NCBI GenBank assembly: GCA_937927515.1
Contig: CALBDO010000022.1
Span: 1-51,567 of the forward strand
Origin: Candidatus Kapaibacterium sp.
Lineage (GTDB): Bacteria; Bacteroidota; Ignavibacteria; Kapaibacteriales; UBA2268
DNA length: 51,567 bases
Direction: 5' to 3'
Position numbers and translations under genes: made by a program. Under the pieces are notes generated by a model. That model was not told the origin of the DNA. It was given only the letters and a program-made list of their open reading frames with translations, and searched no databases. Shown here one piece after another: positions 17,866 to 26,538 of the stretch. How positions within the stretch are numbered: position 1 is the first letter of the stretch; each line of letters opens with the position of its first letter.

Positions 17866-20409
17866 ATGAAATCGAACGAAGTTAGACAATCTTTCCTGGA
17901 TTTCTTTGCTTCAAAGGGGCATAGAATCGTTCCAAGCAGTCCAGTTATTCCCCAAGGCGACCCAACTCTTTTGTTTACTAACGCTGGTATGAACCAATTC
18001 AAGGATGTTTTCCTTGGAATTGGAAAAAGGGATTACACTCGTGCAGCAGATACTCAAAAATGCATTCGCGTAAGTGGAAAACATAACGATTTGGAAGAGG
18101 TTGGGGTCGACACTTACCACCATTCATTTTTCGAGATGCTTGGAAATTGGAGCTTTGGCGATTACTACAAAGAGGAAGCCATTGAATGGGCATTTGAGCT
18201 TTTGACAAAAGTTTGGGGCTTGCCAAAAGATAGATTATTTGCCACAGTCTTTCGCACAGACGACGAGGCGTTCGAAATCTGGAAAAAGTTTCTCCCCGAG
18301 AGCCGTATCTTCCGTTTCGATGAAAAGGACAACTTCTGGGAAATGGGCGAAGTAGGGCCCTGTGGTCCTTGCAGTGAAATACATTTCGATAGAACTTCGG
18401 ATAAATCTGGTGCAAATCTTGTCAATGCTGGCTCCCCGGATGTAATCGAAATTTGGAACCTCGTCTTTATTCAATACAATCGAAACGAAGATGGCTCTCT
18501 AAGCGAGCTACCAGCACGCCACGTCGACACCGGCATGGGCTTGGAAAGAATTACTGCTGTCCTGCAAGGTACTAACTCCAACTACGACACCGACCTGTTC
18601 CGTCCTTTGATTTCCAAACTCGAAGAATTGTCTGGTAAAAATTATCCGAGCGAAGTTGCTCACCCCGATGGTATCGCCATGCGCGTCGTTGCAGACCATA
18701 TTCGCACACTTTCCTTCGCAATTGCCGACGGTGCATTTCCAAGCAATGAAGGTCGTGGCTACGTCCTACGCCGTATCCTTCGCCGTGCCTCTCGCTTTGC
18801 TCGCAAACTTGGCTTCGACGAACCTATCATTTATAAACTCGTCCCAACTTTAATAGACATTATGGGCGACTTCTTCTCCGAATTGAAATTGCACCAAAAT
18901 GTGATTGAGAAAGTTATCCGCGCCGAGGAGGAAAACTTTATCCAAACACTCGACCGGGGCATCCAAAAGTTCGACGAAATTGTCCAAAAGCAACAATACA
19001 TCGGTTCTAATATAATCCCAGGTGAAGTCGCTTTTCTACTTTACGATTCCTTTGGTTTTCCTTTGGATTTAACTCAACTTATGGCTCGCGAAATTGGTTT
19101 TACAATAGACATCGACGGATTTAATAAAAAAATGGAAGAGCAAAGGGCACGCAGTAGGCAAAGTTCAAAATTCCAAAATATAGAAATCATCACCACGGAG
19201 AAAAATTTAAAGACCGTCTTTACTGGCTACGAAGAATTCGAAACAGTTTCGAAAGTAATTCACTTCGAAGACGATAAATTAATTACCTCGCACACTCCTT
19301 TTTATGTCGAAAGCGGGGGTCAAGTTTCAGACACTGGCACTATCATTGCAAACGACATTGTCTACAATGTCGTGGATATGTCGAAGGTCGGTGATATAAT
19401 TGTACATCACCTGGACAAGCCATATATTGGCAAGGATGGGGATGATGTCCTTTTGCGAGTGGACATTAAGCGTCGCCGAAATATTATGCGAAACCACTCT
19501 GCAACGCATCTGCTCCATGAATCGCTTGTGCGTGTCCTCGGTAGCCACGTTCGTCAGTCGGGTTCTCTTGTTGCTCCCGACTATCTTCGCTTCGATTTCA
19601 ATCATTTCGAAAAGCCAAGTGAAAACCAATTGTTTGAAATTGAAAATCTGGTGAACGAAAAAATTTTCGAAGCCTTGGACGTACGTACCGAAATTATGTC
19701 GTTAGACGACGCAAGAACAAAGACAAAAGCCAAAATGTTTTTTGGAGAGAAGTACGGCGAGATTGTCCGTGTTGTCTCTATGGGCGACTTCTCCTCGGAA
19801 CTGTGTGGTGGTACGCACGTGCACAATACAAACGAAATTGGGGCTTTCAAAATAATTTCCGAGCAATCTATCGCCGCAGGAATTCGTCGTATCGAAGCTG
19901 TCTCCGGCAGTGGTGTTCTATCTTACCTCTACTCTCTAAAGGATGAACTGAACAAATTACATTTAACCAATTCCTCTCTCGAAGAAACTATCAAGAACCT
20001 ACGAAAGGAATTGCAAGCATACGAAAAAACAAAGCTCCGAAACTTGGCTAATGAATGGGTAGCCTCGGCTCGTTCCTTCAATAATATAAGAGTGCTTGTT
20101 AAGGAAGTTGAATTCGAGACTATGGACGCTCTTCGCGACAGGGCAGAAACCATTAGAAATGCTTTTGGTAAAAGTGGTATTGCTCTTCTCTTTGCCCCTG
20201 CAAAGGATAAACTCTACATCGCTTGCTCTGTTACCGACGACCTTGTGCAAAACTACCCCGCTGGCAACTTAGTCAACCTCATTGCTCAGAAGTTTGGTGG
20301 CCGTGGTGGCGGAAAGCCCCATCTTGCCACTGCTGGTGCAAAACTCAATTCAGATTACAAAAGATTCCTCGTTGATTATGATGATATAATTAACTTATTT
20401 TTTAAATAA
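17866..20409 (+). CDS. alaS: Alanyl-tRNA synthetase
   Basis: An 847-residue class II synthetase. The catalytic core has the motif 2 region HHSFFEMLGNWSFGDYY. The editing domain carries the HxxxH (HSATHLLH) and CxxxH (CGGTH) zinc site, and the C-terminal C-Ala domain ends with the GGRGGGKP stretch. All domains are present. It appears to be the last gene of a pyrB-prmC-alaS unit, followed by an AT-rich spacer without a clear terminator. Confidence 0.97.
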   Translation: MKSNEVRQSFLDFFASKGHRIVPSSPVIPQGDPTLLFTNAGMNQFKDVFLGIGKRDYTRAADTQKCIRVSGKHNDLEEVGVDTYHHSFFEMLGNWSFGDYYKEEAIEWAFELLTKVWGLPKDRLFATVFRTDDEAFEIWKKFLPESRIFRFDEKDNFWEMGEVGPCGPCSEIHFDRTSDKSGANLVNAGSPDVIEIWNLVFIQYNRNEDGSLSELPARHVDTGMGLERITAVLQGTNSNYDTDLFRPLISKLEELSGKNYPSEVAHPDGIAMRVVADHIRTLSFAIADGAFPSNEGRGYVLRRILRRASRFARKLGFDEPIIYKLVPTLIDIMGDFFSELKLHQNVIEKVIRAEEENFIQTLDRGIQKFDEIVQKQQYIGSNIIPGEVAFLLYDSFGFPLDLTQLMAREIGFTIDIDGFNKKMEEQRARSRQSSKFQNIEIITTEKNLKTVFTGYEEFETVSKVIHFEDDKLITSHTPFYVESGGQVSDTGTIIANDIVYNVVDMSKVGDIIVHHLDKPYIGKDGDDVLLRVDIKRRRNIMRNHSATHLLHESLVRVLGSHVRQSGSLVAPDYLRFDFNHFEKPSENQLFEIENLVNEKIFEALDVRTEIMSLDDARTKTKAKMFFGEKYGEIVRVVSMGDFSSELCGGTHVHNTNEIGAFKIISEQSIAAGIRRIEAVSGSGVLSYLYSLKDELNKLHLTNSSLEETIKNLRKELQAYEKTKLRNLANEWVASARSFNNIRVLVKEVEFETMDALRDRAETIRNAFGKSGIALLFAPAKDKLYIACSVTDDLVQNYPAGNLVNLIAQKFGGRGGGKPHLATAGAKLNSDYKRFLVDYDDIINLFFK

Positions 20410-20729
20410 TATATAATATTCATATGGTATGTGGAAATGTGGATAAGTTTGTTCCGGTGTTTTCTAATTCATTGATTTTATTAGAATTAAATTCCATTAC
20501 AGAAGAGCAATGTTTTGTTAATAAATTTTTTAAAATTTCTGGATAAGAATTTTCCTACACCATTATTTAACAAAATATCAACAGAAATCCACAAGTAATT
20601 CACAGCGAAAATCCCACCTATCCACAAATAATTAACTTTTTGTCGTAAAGCATATTTTTTGATTATGTGTTTTGTAAAATTGAGTAAAAATATTAATTTG
20701 TAGAGTGTCCATATTATTTGGAGGTAATT
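20410..20729. other. AT-rich spacer with DnaA-box-like sites
   Basis: A 320-base non-coding stretch between alaS and the next gene. It holds one perfect DnaA box on the - strand (TGTGGATAA, 20438-20446), a one-mismatch box on the + strand (CTATCCACA, 20618-20626) and two weaker sites (AAATCCACA 20585-20593; TAATTCACA about 20596-20604), along with long A/T tracts. Near its end, TTTG (20671-20674) and TTAATTTG (20693-20700) form a near-consensus promoter for the downstream gene. It could be a DnaA-regulated region, a DnaA reservoir or a replication origin; the first two are more cautious readings. Confidence 0.45.
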
Positions 20730-23096
20730 ATGTTACATGCAGCGGGTGGCTTCACCCCAATTGGTTACAACAGATTATCGAATCCCAACAACAAGAAGCT
20801 CTTCCGACACATACGAGCCGTTGCCCGAAGGATATTCGAAACGCTTGGTCCATTCGTCCAAGTATCCGATTTGCCAATTGTGCTCGGCGCATATGTATGC
20901 TCCATACCATCGAACTTCGACCCAGTGGTAGAAATTATCTATGATTGCTATCAGCGGCCACCACCGCAGACTCGCAACCAGAGAAGCACACACCGTTTCT
21001 ACGAACCAATCTTAAAATACATAACCAAAATTCTACTTCTCGCCTGCTTGATTTTACCCTTTGCTTCCACCAGTGCCACATCAAGACTTCCAGCCAAAGA
21101 TGCATTTTATACTCAAAATCTTGGACAGGACAGCACAGTTATTAAGCAACTTGGAAAAAATACTCAGCTAACTCTAAAGGTTAAAACTCAAATGTATAAT
21201 GTTTTAGTAGAAAAACTAACAATAAAGCAAAAATTTGATTATGAAGCTGGAAATGAAAATAAAGTGGATTTATTTGAACAAAAAACAAATTTGGGTTTTA
21301 GTGCTTATTTAAGTGTTGGAAAAGATACTATTTTAAGACTTATTTCAAATCCATTAGATAAGTATTGTGCAATAGATACACTAACAATAAATGGGGATAA
21401 AATAAACATAAAGGATAAAAGAGGAAATATAATTGAGGAGAATTTACAAACTCTACTAAAAGTTAAAAAAGAAGGAAAGATTTATAAAGTAGAATTTGGA
21501 TTTGAAAAAGAATTTAATATTGCAGAGGATGTTTATAAGTTGATAAACCTTTATCTAAATTATGGTGAGGTTTATCAAAGAAATCTAAATGCAATAGTTG
21601 GGGAGTTTAAAAAACAACCTCTAAATTTTCTTGCACAAAGAACTGAAAAATACCCCCCAGTTTATGAACCAGTTAGCATGGATGAATATTTGCATTTAAA
21701 ATTTTTTTATGACCCTAAATTAGAAAATAATTCACAATTATATGGAGAAGACTATATGCTTTTACCTTATTGGGTGATTTCTGATGAACCACCAAAAATT
21801 TATAATTGGATTTCTATGTCTGGCGTAGTTGCTGACTTTGAGATTGGAACTCCAAAAGAAGCAGTTATTAGAGTAGGAGAAAAATATAACTATCTTGAAG
21901 ATACACGACATGACCATAATGATATATACGAAGAAGAAATAAAAGAGATGGTTTATATTAAATTTTCAAAAAATTATTCTTATTATGATACCACAAAATG
22001 GAAAAGATCTGACATAAATGTGTCCTACCCTTGGCCAGGGGTGTATATTAGAGCCCCACCACCTGTTTTTTTTTACTTTGTTAGATTCTTTCCATATCGC
22101 CCAGGTGCAGTAACTCAAGGTCCAATTTATTTTACTTCTTCAAACAATGCAAATACATTTTATTTTTATCAGAAAGTCCTAAAATTGACCTCTCCCCCTA
22201 ACCCCTATCCTCCTGCTGAACCCCCATATTATCCAAGGCCACCCCCACCATTAGACTCAGTAAAATATTTTGTTTATTTTGAACAAAAAACTTTTATTTT
22301 TTATGCAAATAGAGCAAAAGATGGGGTTTATAAATGGGAGGATAGTGCAATAGTAGCAACCAGAAGAAATATTATTACAGAAACAATTGATGGAACAAAT
22401 AATGCAGTATGGGGAGATAGAGATTATGTTCCAAGAAAAATTCCTTTAGATTCCGTGCCTTATTATATAATACCAGATAATAAATTAAGTGTTATTTTTC
22501 CATCAAGAAAAGAAATAATAATATTAGATGAAAATCCTGCCTATTTAACAATTGCAAGAGATTGCTTTATTAAAGCTAATAATTTATATGTTCCAAAAGA
22601 TAGTGTTCCTGCCCGAGTTATTAGGAAAGAGCCGAGCGATGGGGAAAGCGGCGTCAGCCCGAAGACCTATATCACGGTGAAGTTCAACGAGCCGGTACGA
22701 GCCGAAAGACTTGTGGTGAAAGAAAATGGAAGGGAAAAAGAGGGGAGCTTCACTATGCTCGACGACGACAGCACTCTGGTCTGGTGGCCCCGAGATTTGT
22801 TTATGGTCAATTCGAAAGTAGATTACAAGTTCGAAGTAGTCGATAGCGACACAAATCTAACGGTAGTGGAGGGATACTTCTACACGGAGGACCCGAGCGG
22901 AGTGGAGGAGAGCGAGAGAGTTTACGAAAGCATAGGGGATTTGGTGTTCGCAGAAGAGGCACGGCTGTACGATGTGATGGGCAGAGAACTCATCGTGCTA
23001 CGGAGAGACGAGCCGGCGGACATCCCATTGCTAAGCCGAGGCGTATACTTCGTACGTGTGGACAAAAGCAAATACCATAAATTAATAATTCGATAA
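20730..23096 (+). CDS. Exported protein with Big_5-like Ig domain and T9SS-like tail; mosaic composition
   Basis: A 788-residue protein read from the ATG at 20730, which has GGAGG 5 nt before it. Residues 1-~95 are of unknown type. A hydrophobic signal-like segment (ILLLACLILPFAS, ~95-107) follows, so the true mature part starts near residue 110. Residues ~115-625 show no recognised domain and contain a proline-rich stretch (NPYPPAEPPYYPRPPPP). Residues ~630-720 look like an Ig-like Big_5 domain (PSDGESGVSPKTYITVKFNEP). The last ~50 residues resemble a T9SS tail (ARLYDVMGREL, GVYFVRVDKS). Codon use changes sharply twice: the central part is very AT-rich (TTA, AGA, AAA, GGA), while the last ~480 nt are GC-richer (CGA, GAG, AGC). 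Function unknown. Confidence 0.7.
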   Translation: MLHAAGGFTPIGYNRLSNPNNKKLFRHIRAVARRIFETLGPFVQVSDLPIVLGAYVCSIPSNFDPVVEIIYDCYQRPPPQTRNQRSTHRFYEPILKYITKILLLACLILPFASTSATSRLPAKDAFYTQNLGQDSTVIKQLGKNTQLTLKVKTQMYNVLVEKLTIKQKFDYEAGNENKVDLFEQKTNLGFSAYLSVGKDTILRLISNPLDKYCAIDTLTINGDKINIKDKRGNIIEENLQTLLKVKKEGKIYKVEFGFEKEFNIAEDVYKLINLYLNYGEVYQRNLNAIVGEFKKQPLNFLAQRTEKYPPVYEPVSMDEYLHLKFFYDPKLENNSQLYGEDYMLLPYWVISDEPPKIYNWISMSGVVADFEIGTPKEAVIRVGEKYNYLEDTRHDHNDIYEEEIKEMVYIKFSKNYSYYDTTKWKRSDINVSYPWPGVYIRAPPPVFFYFVRFFPYRPGAVTQGPIYFTSSNNANTFYFYQKVLKLTSPPNPYPPAEPPYYPRPPPPLDSVKYFVYFEQKTFIFYANRAKDGVYKWEDSAIVATRRNIITETIDGTNNAVWGDRDYVPRKIPLDSVPYYIIPDNKLSVIFPSRKEIIILDENPAYLTIARDCFIKANNLYVPKDSVPARVIRKEPSDGESGVSPKTYITVKFNEPVRAERLVVKENGREKEGSFTMLDDDSTLVWWPRDLFMVNSKVDYKFEVVDSDTNLTVVEGYFYTEDPSGVEESERVYESIGDLVFAEEARLYDVMGRELIVLRRDEPADIPLLSRGVYFVRVDKSKYHKLIIR

Positions 23097-23127
23097 CGTG
23101 GTTGGGGAAATAGTCTCGATTGAGAGG

Positions 23128-23165
23128 CAGGAGTGCAAGCACGGATGCTTGCACTTCTGTTTTTA
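23128..23165 (+). terminator. Strong intrinsic terminator
   Basis: A 14-bp stem (CAGGAGTGCAAGCA pairing with TGCTTGCACTTCTG, one G-T pair) with a 4-nt loop CGGA runs into TTTTT. It lies 31 nt after the stop of the mosaic exported-protein gene and closes that unit. Confidence 0.9.
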
Positions 23166-23346
23166 TTCAAGCAGTTAGAATAAACTACCCGATTGTGCGA
23201 CTGTACAAGCCTGGAGAAAAGAGATGCAGTAGCATTCCCAACAACCAAGAAGGTTAACTAATCGTAAGTAAAAAATTAATCAAATATTATACCAAGATTA
23301 AAAGAAAATGATTAAATTTGCTTTTAGAAGTAAGTAAGAGAGATTT

Positions 23347-23940
23347 ATGCCAGTGCTTGAAGGGGTGATTTACAGCAAGAAGGAGTTGAGTGTGCCGTTT
23401 GAATGCGACCTTGCCAAATGCAAGGGAGCGTGTTGTTTTATCGAGGGTGAATTTGGAGCACCATTGAAAGCAAGCGAATTAAAAGAAATAGAGAAAATAT
23501 TACCATGGGTATGGGATTTAATACCCGCAAGAGCGAAACAAGTCGTTGAGCGCGAAGGATGGTGGAAAAGGCAAAACGGTCGGATTTACACGAATGTAGT
23601 AAGCAGAAGAGAATGCGTATTTGCATATTTCGAGAACGGAATAGCAAAATGCGCTATCGAGCGCAGGTACCGAGAGGGTAAGATATCGTTTAGGAAACCG
23701 ATTTCTTGCCATCTATTTCCTCTGAGGGAAAATTCTTTCATTTTGTCGGAGATAAGGTATATGGAGATACCAGAATGCAAAGAAGCGATTGCTAATGGCA
23801 TAAAGAATCAAAAACCACTGTATGCATTTTTGAAAGAAGCATTAATTAGGAGATTTGGTGAGAATTGGTATAAAAGATTAATCGAAGAGGAATTTGAAGA
23901 AGAAAAAAACGGAGCAGATAGATTGGGAGGAGCAATATGA
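23347..23940 (+). CDS. DUF3109 family Cys-rich protein
   Basis: A 197-residue protein of the DUF3109 type, common in Bacteroidota and related to the YkgJ-type putative metal-cluster proteins. Cysteines lie in CDLAKCKGACC near residue 20-30, CVFAYFENGIAKC near 87-99, and the PISCHLFPLR motif near 118-127, with a late EC. These probably bind a metal ion or an Fe-S cluster, but the function is unknown. Its stop overlaps the rpoN start (ATGA), so the two are translationally coupled. Confidence 0.8.
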   Translation: MPVLEGVIYSKKELSVPFECDLAKCKGACCFIEGEFGAPLKASELKEIEKILPWVWDLIPARAKQVVEREGWWKRQNGRIYTNVVSRRECVFAYFENGIAKCAIERRYREGKISFRKPISCHLFPLRENSFILSEIRYMEIPECKEAIANGIKNQKPLYAFLKEALIRRFGENWYKRLIEEEFEEEKNGADRLGGAI

Positions 23941-25583
23941 AGGCAAGACTGACTACGACGGTAACGCTGACGCAGAACTTAACACCACAACAGATACAAT
24001 ATCTAAAGTTACTGCAGATGCCGATACAACAATTGGAGCAGAAGATAGAGGAAGAACTGCAAGAGAATCCACTTTTGGAAGCATTGGATACAGGAGAAAG
24101 CATCGAGTACGAAACTGTAGATTTAGAGAGTGAACAAGAGCCACAAACGGAGGAATATACACGAGAAAAAGCATACGAAGAGACCAGCGAGGTAGAAGAA
24201 ATAGATGAAGCGAGGGACCCGTTTGATATCTTCAAGAGGACATGGCAAGATGATGAAGTTTTGACAAAGAAAAACTTTGTCGATGGTTACGAAGACGAGG
24301 ACCAAGAACCGCTACCAATCAAACAAACAGAGTCTTTCATACAAGAGATGATACAGCAGTTTAGGATGATACCACTGAGGGAAGAGGAGTTGCTACTCGG
24401 CGAGCAAATACTTTGGAACGTAGACCCAGATGGCTATTTGCGTACACCATTGCAGGAGATAGTAGATGATACGAATGATTTAATACTGGAAAAAAATTTA
24501 GAAAGACAGCGAGAAGCACAAAGTATTACTGCAAGCAACAATCCAGCAACGCAATATAAAGTCGACCCCGAGGCGAAGATTTTGGTAGAAAAAGTGCTAT
24601 CGAACGTAGAGACAGCGAGTGGAGAGAGAGTCTTGTCGGCGGTAACCATCGAAGATGCGGAGCGTGTATTGAAAATCATACAAAACCTCGAACCGCCGGG
24701 AGTTGCATCAAGGAACTTGCAGGAATGCCTCGTAGCGCAGACCAAAGCCTACCCAGAAGGAACACCTGGGAAAGAACAAGCAATGAAAATATTGACCGAG
24801 GCATACGAGGAGTTTACCAAGAAGCATTTTCAAACTATACAGAAGAAGTTTGGCTGGAGTTCGGAGGATATACGCATTGGATTCGATTTTATAAAGAAGC
24901 TAAATCCGAAACCAGGCGTAGACGATACCCAACCCGAGATGAATACAGTAGTACCAGATTTTATCATAGAGAGAGATTTGGAGACAGGCGAGTTGATGGT
25001 AATGCTTAATGAAAGCACGATACCTGCCTTGCGGATTAACAAGATGTATGAGAGAATGAAGAAAGAGGCAGCCTCTGGCAAAAAGTTTAAAGAAGCCCGA
25101 GAGTGGTTGAAAGCGAAATACGACGAGGCGAAGTTCCTCTTGCAAGCATTAGCACAGCGAAAAACAACAATGCTAAAGGTGATGACTGCAATTGCTGGCA
25201 GGCAGAGGGAATTCTTCCGTTTTGGTCCAACGAGATTAAAGCCATTGATTTACAAGGATATAGCCGAGGATACTGGTTTGGATGTGGCGACAGTTTGTCG
25301 TATAGTGAACAACAAGTTTGTGCAAACGGAGTTTGGGACGTTCGAGTTGAAATACTTCTTCAGCGAAGCATTGCCAGCAGAGAATGGAGAGGAGGTGTCG
25401 ACCAAAGTGATTAAACAAGTCATAAAAGAAATTATCGAATCAGAACCGAAAGACAATCCATATAGCGATGAAAAAATCGTAGAGGAATTGAAGAAACGTG
25501 GTTACAATGTAGCCCGAAGGACAGTAGCAAAGTACCGTGAACAGATGAAAATCCCAATTGCAAGGCTGAGACGAGAAATTTAG
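23937..25583 (+). CDS. rpoN: RNA polymerase sigma-54 factor
   Basis: A 548-residue sigma-54. Region I is the Gln/Leu-rich N-terminus (TLTQNLTPQQIQYLKLLQMP, from residue 11). An acidic region II follows (~50-130). The core-binding region and helix-turn-helix are in the second half, and the RpoN box ARRTVAKYRE is at 526-535 near the end. It directs transcription from -24/-12 promoters with AAA+ activators. None of the latter is in the window: the response regulators at 46-48 kb lack such a domain. It overlaps the DUF3109 gene by 4 nt. Confidence 0.96.
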   Translation: MKARLTTTVTLTQNLTPQQIQYLKLLQMPIQQLEQKIEEELQENPLLEALDTGESIEYETVDLESEQEPQTEEYTREKAYEETSEVEEIDEARDPFDIFKRTWQDDEVLTKKNFVDGYEDEDQEPLPIKQTESFIQEMIQQFRMIPLREEELLLGEQILWNVDPDGYLRTPLQEIVDDTNDLILEKNLERQREAQSITASNNPATQYKVDPEAKILVEKVLSNVETASGERVLSAVTIEDAERVLKIIQNLEPPGVASRNLQECLVAQTKAYPEGTPGKEQAMKILTEAYEEFTKKHFQTIQKKFGWSSEDIRIGFDFIKKLNPKPGVDDTQPEMNTVVPDFIIERDLETGELMVMLNESTIPALRINKMYERMKKEAASGKKFKEAREWLKAKYDEAKFLLQALAQRKTTMLKVMTAIAGRQREFFRFGPTRLKPLIYKDIAEDTGLDVATVCRIVNNKFVQTEFGTFELKYFFSEALPAENGEEVSTKVIKQVIKEIIESEPKDNPYSDEKIVEELKKRGYNVARRTVAKYREQMKIPIARLRREI

Positions 25584-25661
25584 CCATTCCTAAATACAAC
25601 CAATAGCATTTTTACGATTTAATTCGTTTATTTAAACTTAGACTTTACGAGAAAAATTTCG

Positions 25662-26288
25662 ATGATAGAGGTACAAGATTGGGGTTTGATTGATTACAAC
25701 GAAGCATGGGAGAGGCAGAAAAAAATTGCCGAGGAGATAATCGAGAAGCGTAATAGAAATGTTTTTGTTGTGTGCCAGCATCCGAGTGTGATAACAGTAG
25801 GAAGAGCTGGTAGAGAGGAGAACATATTGTTACCGACCAAACTACTCGAAAAGAAGGGAATAAAAGTGGTCTACAACGACCGAGGGGGCGATGTAACATT
25901 GCACAACCCAGGGCAATTGGTCGGATATCCGATATTTAACTTGTATGATTACAAAACAGATTTGCACTGGTTCTTGCGGGAGATAGAACAGGTGGTGATT
26001 GATTTGATAATGAGCTTTGGGCTAGAAGGTGGTAGGGTCGATGGGATGACAGGAGTGTGGATAGAAGGGAAGCGAAAGATATGTGCGATTGGAATGCATT
26101 GTTCGCGGTGGGTGACATCGCATGGCTTTGCATTGAATGTGTGCAACGATTTAGAAGAGTTCAATTACATTGTACCTTGTGGAATAAAAGGCAAAGAAGT
26201 GACCTCGATTAAAAAGGAACTTGGCACGGAAATTGATTTCAATCTTGTGAAGAGACGATGTATTGAGTTCTTTGAAAAAAGATTTTAA
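25662..26288 (+). CDS. lipB: Octanoyl-[ACP]:protein N-octanoyltransferase
   Basis: A 208-residue enzyme that moves octanoate from ACP to lipoyl domains, the first step in lipoate cofactor synthesis. The GGDVTLHNPGQLVGYP motif (76-91) and the catalytic pair K139 (KRKICAIG) and C173 (VPCGI) are present. It probably serves the glycine cleavage H-protein and 2-oxoacid dehydrogenases; gcvPB is in the same window. It is separated from rpoN by 78 nt. Confidence 0.95.
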   Translation: MIEVQDWGLIDYNEAWERQKKIAEEIIEKRNRNVFVVCQHPSVITVGRAGREENILLPTKLLEKKGIKVVYNDRGGDVTLHNPGQLVGYPIFNLYDYKTDLHWFLREIEQVVIDLIMSFGLEGGRVDGMTGVWIEGKRKICAIGMHCSRWVTSHGFALNVCNDLEEFNYIVPCGIKGKEVTSIKKELGTEIDFNLVKRRCIEFFEKRF

Positions 26289-26291
26289 AAA

Positions 26292-26323
26292 TTTGGAAAT
26301 TTGAAAAAAAAGTGTTAATTTTG
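26292..26323 (+). promoter_or_regulatory. Bacteroidota-type promoter of tRNA-Gly
   Basis: TTTG at 26292-26295 and TAATTTTG at 26316-26323 are spaced by 20 nt, a full match to TTTG-N19-21-TAnnTTTG. The tRNA begins 22 nt downstream, a good distance for a short leader. Confidence 0.6.
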
Positions 26324-26345
26324 TAACCCTAGTATAGATTGAAAA

Positions 26346-26418
26346 GCGGGAGTAGCTCAGTTGGTAGAGCACAACCTTGCCAAGGTTGGGGTCGCGGGTT
26401 CGAGTCCCGTTTCCCGCT
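26346..26418 (+). tRNA. glyT(GCC): tRNA-Gly (GCC)
   Basis: A 73-nt cloverleaf. The acceptor stem GCGGGAG pairs with TTCCCGC (one G-T pair), the D stem is GCTC/GAGC, the anticodon stem CAACC/GGTTG holds loop TTGCCAA with anticodon GCC, and the T arm is GCGGG-TTCGAGT-CCCGT. The discriminator base is T. The 3' CCA is not encoded and must be added. It has its own promoter and terminator. Confidence 0.96.
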
Positions 26419-26458
26419 CAGCGGTTTCCCCAGCCGCTACTTCCTCGTTATGCTGCAT

Positions 26459-26497
26459 GCCTTGCTATCACCCCCCCGATGGCAAGGCTTTTTTTTT
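26459..26497 (+). terminator. Intrinsic terminator of tRNA-Gly
   Basis: An 11-bp stem (GCCTTGCTATC with GATGGCAAGGC, one G-T pair) with a C-rich 8-nt loop, followed by nine T residues. It lies 40 nt after the tRNA and 41 nt before nadK. Confidence 0.9.
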
Positions 26498-26538
26498 AAA
26501 TAATTTACTTATATTTGATTTCGTTATTTTGGAATTTT

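Noticed and set aside
26222-26237. Sigma-54-like -24/-12 site (TGGCAC, 5 nt, TTGAT) within lipB
   Set aside because: The -12 half lacks the required GC pair, the site lies inside a coding region, and the tRNA downstream has a good primary promoter.
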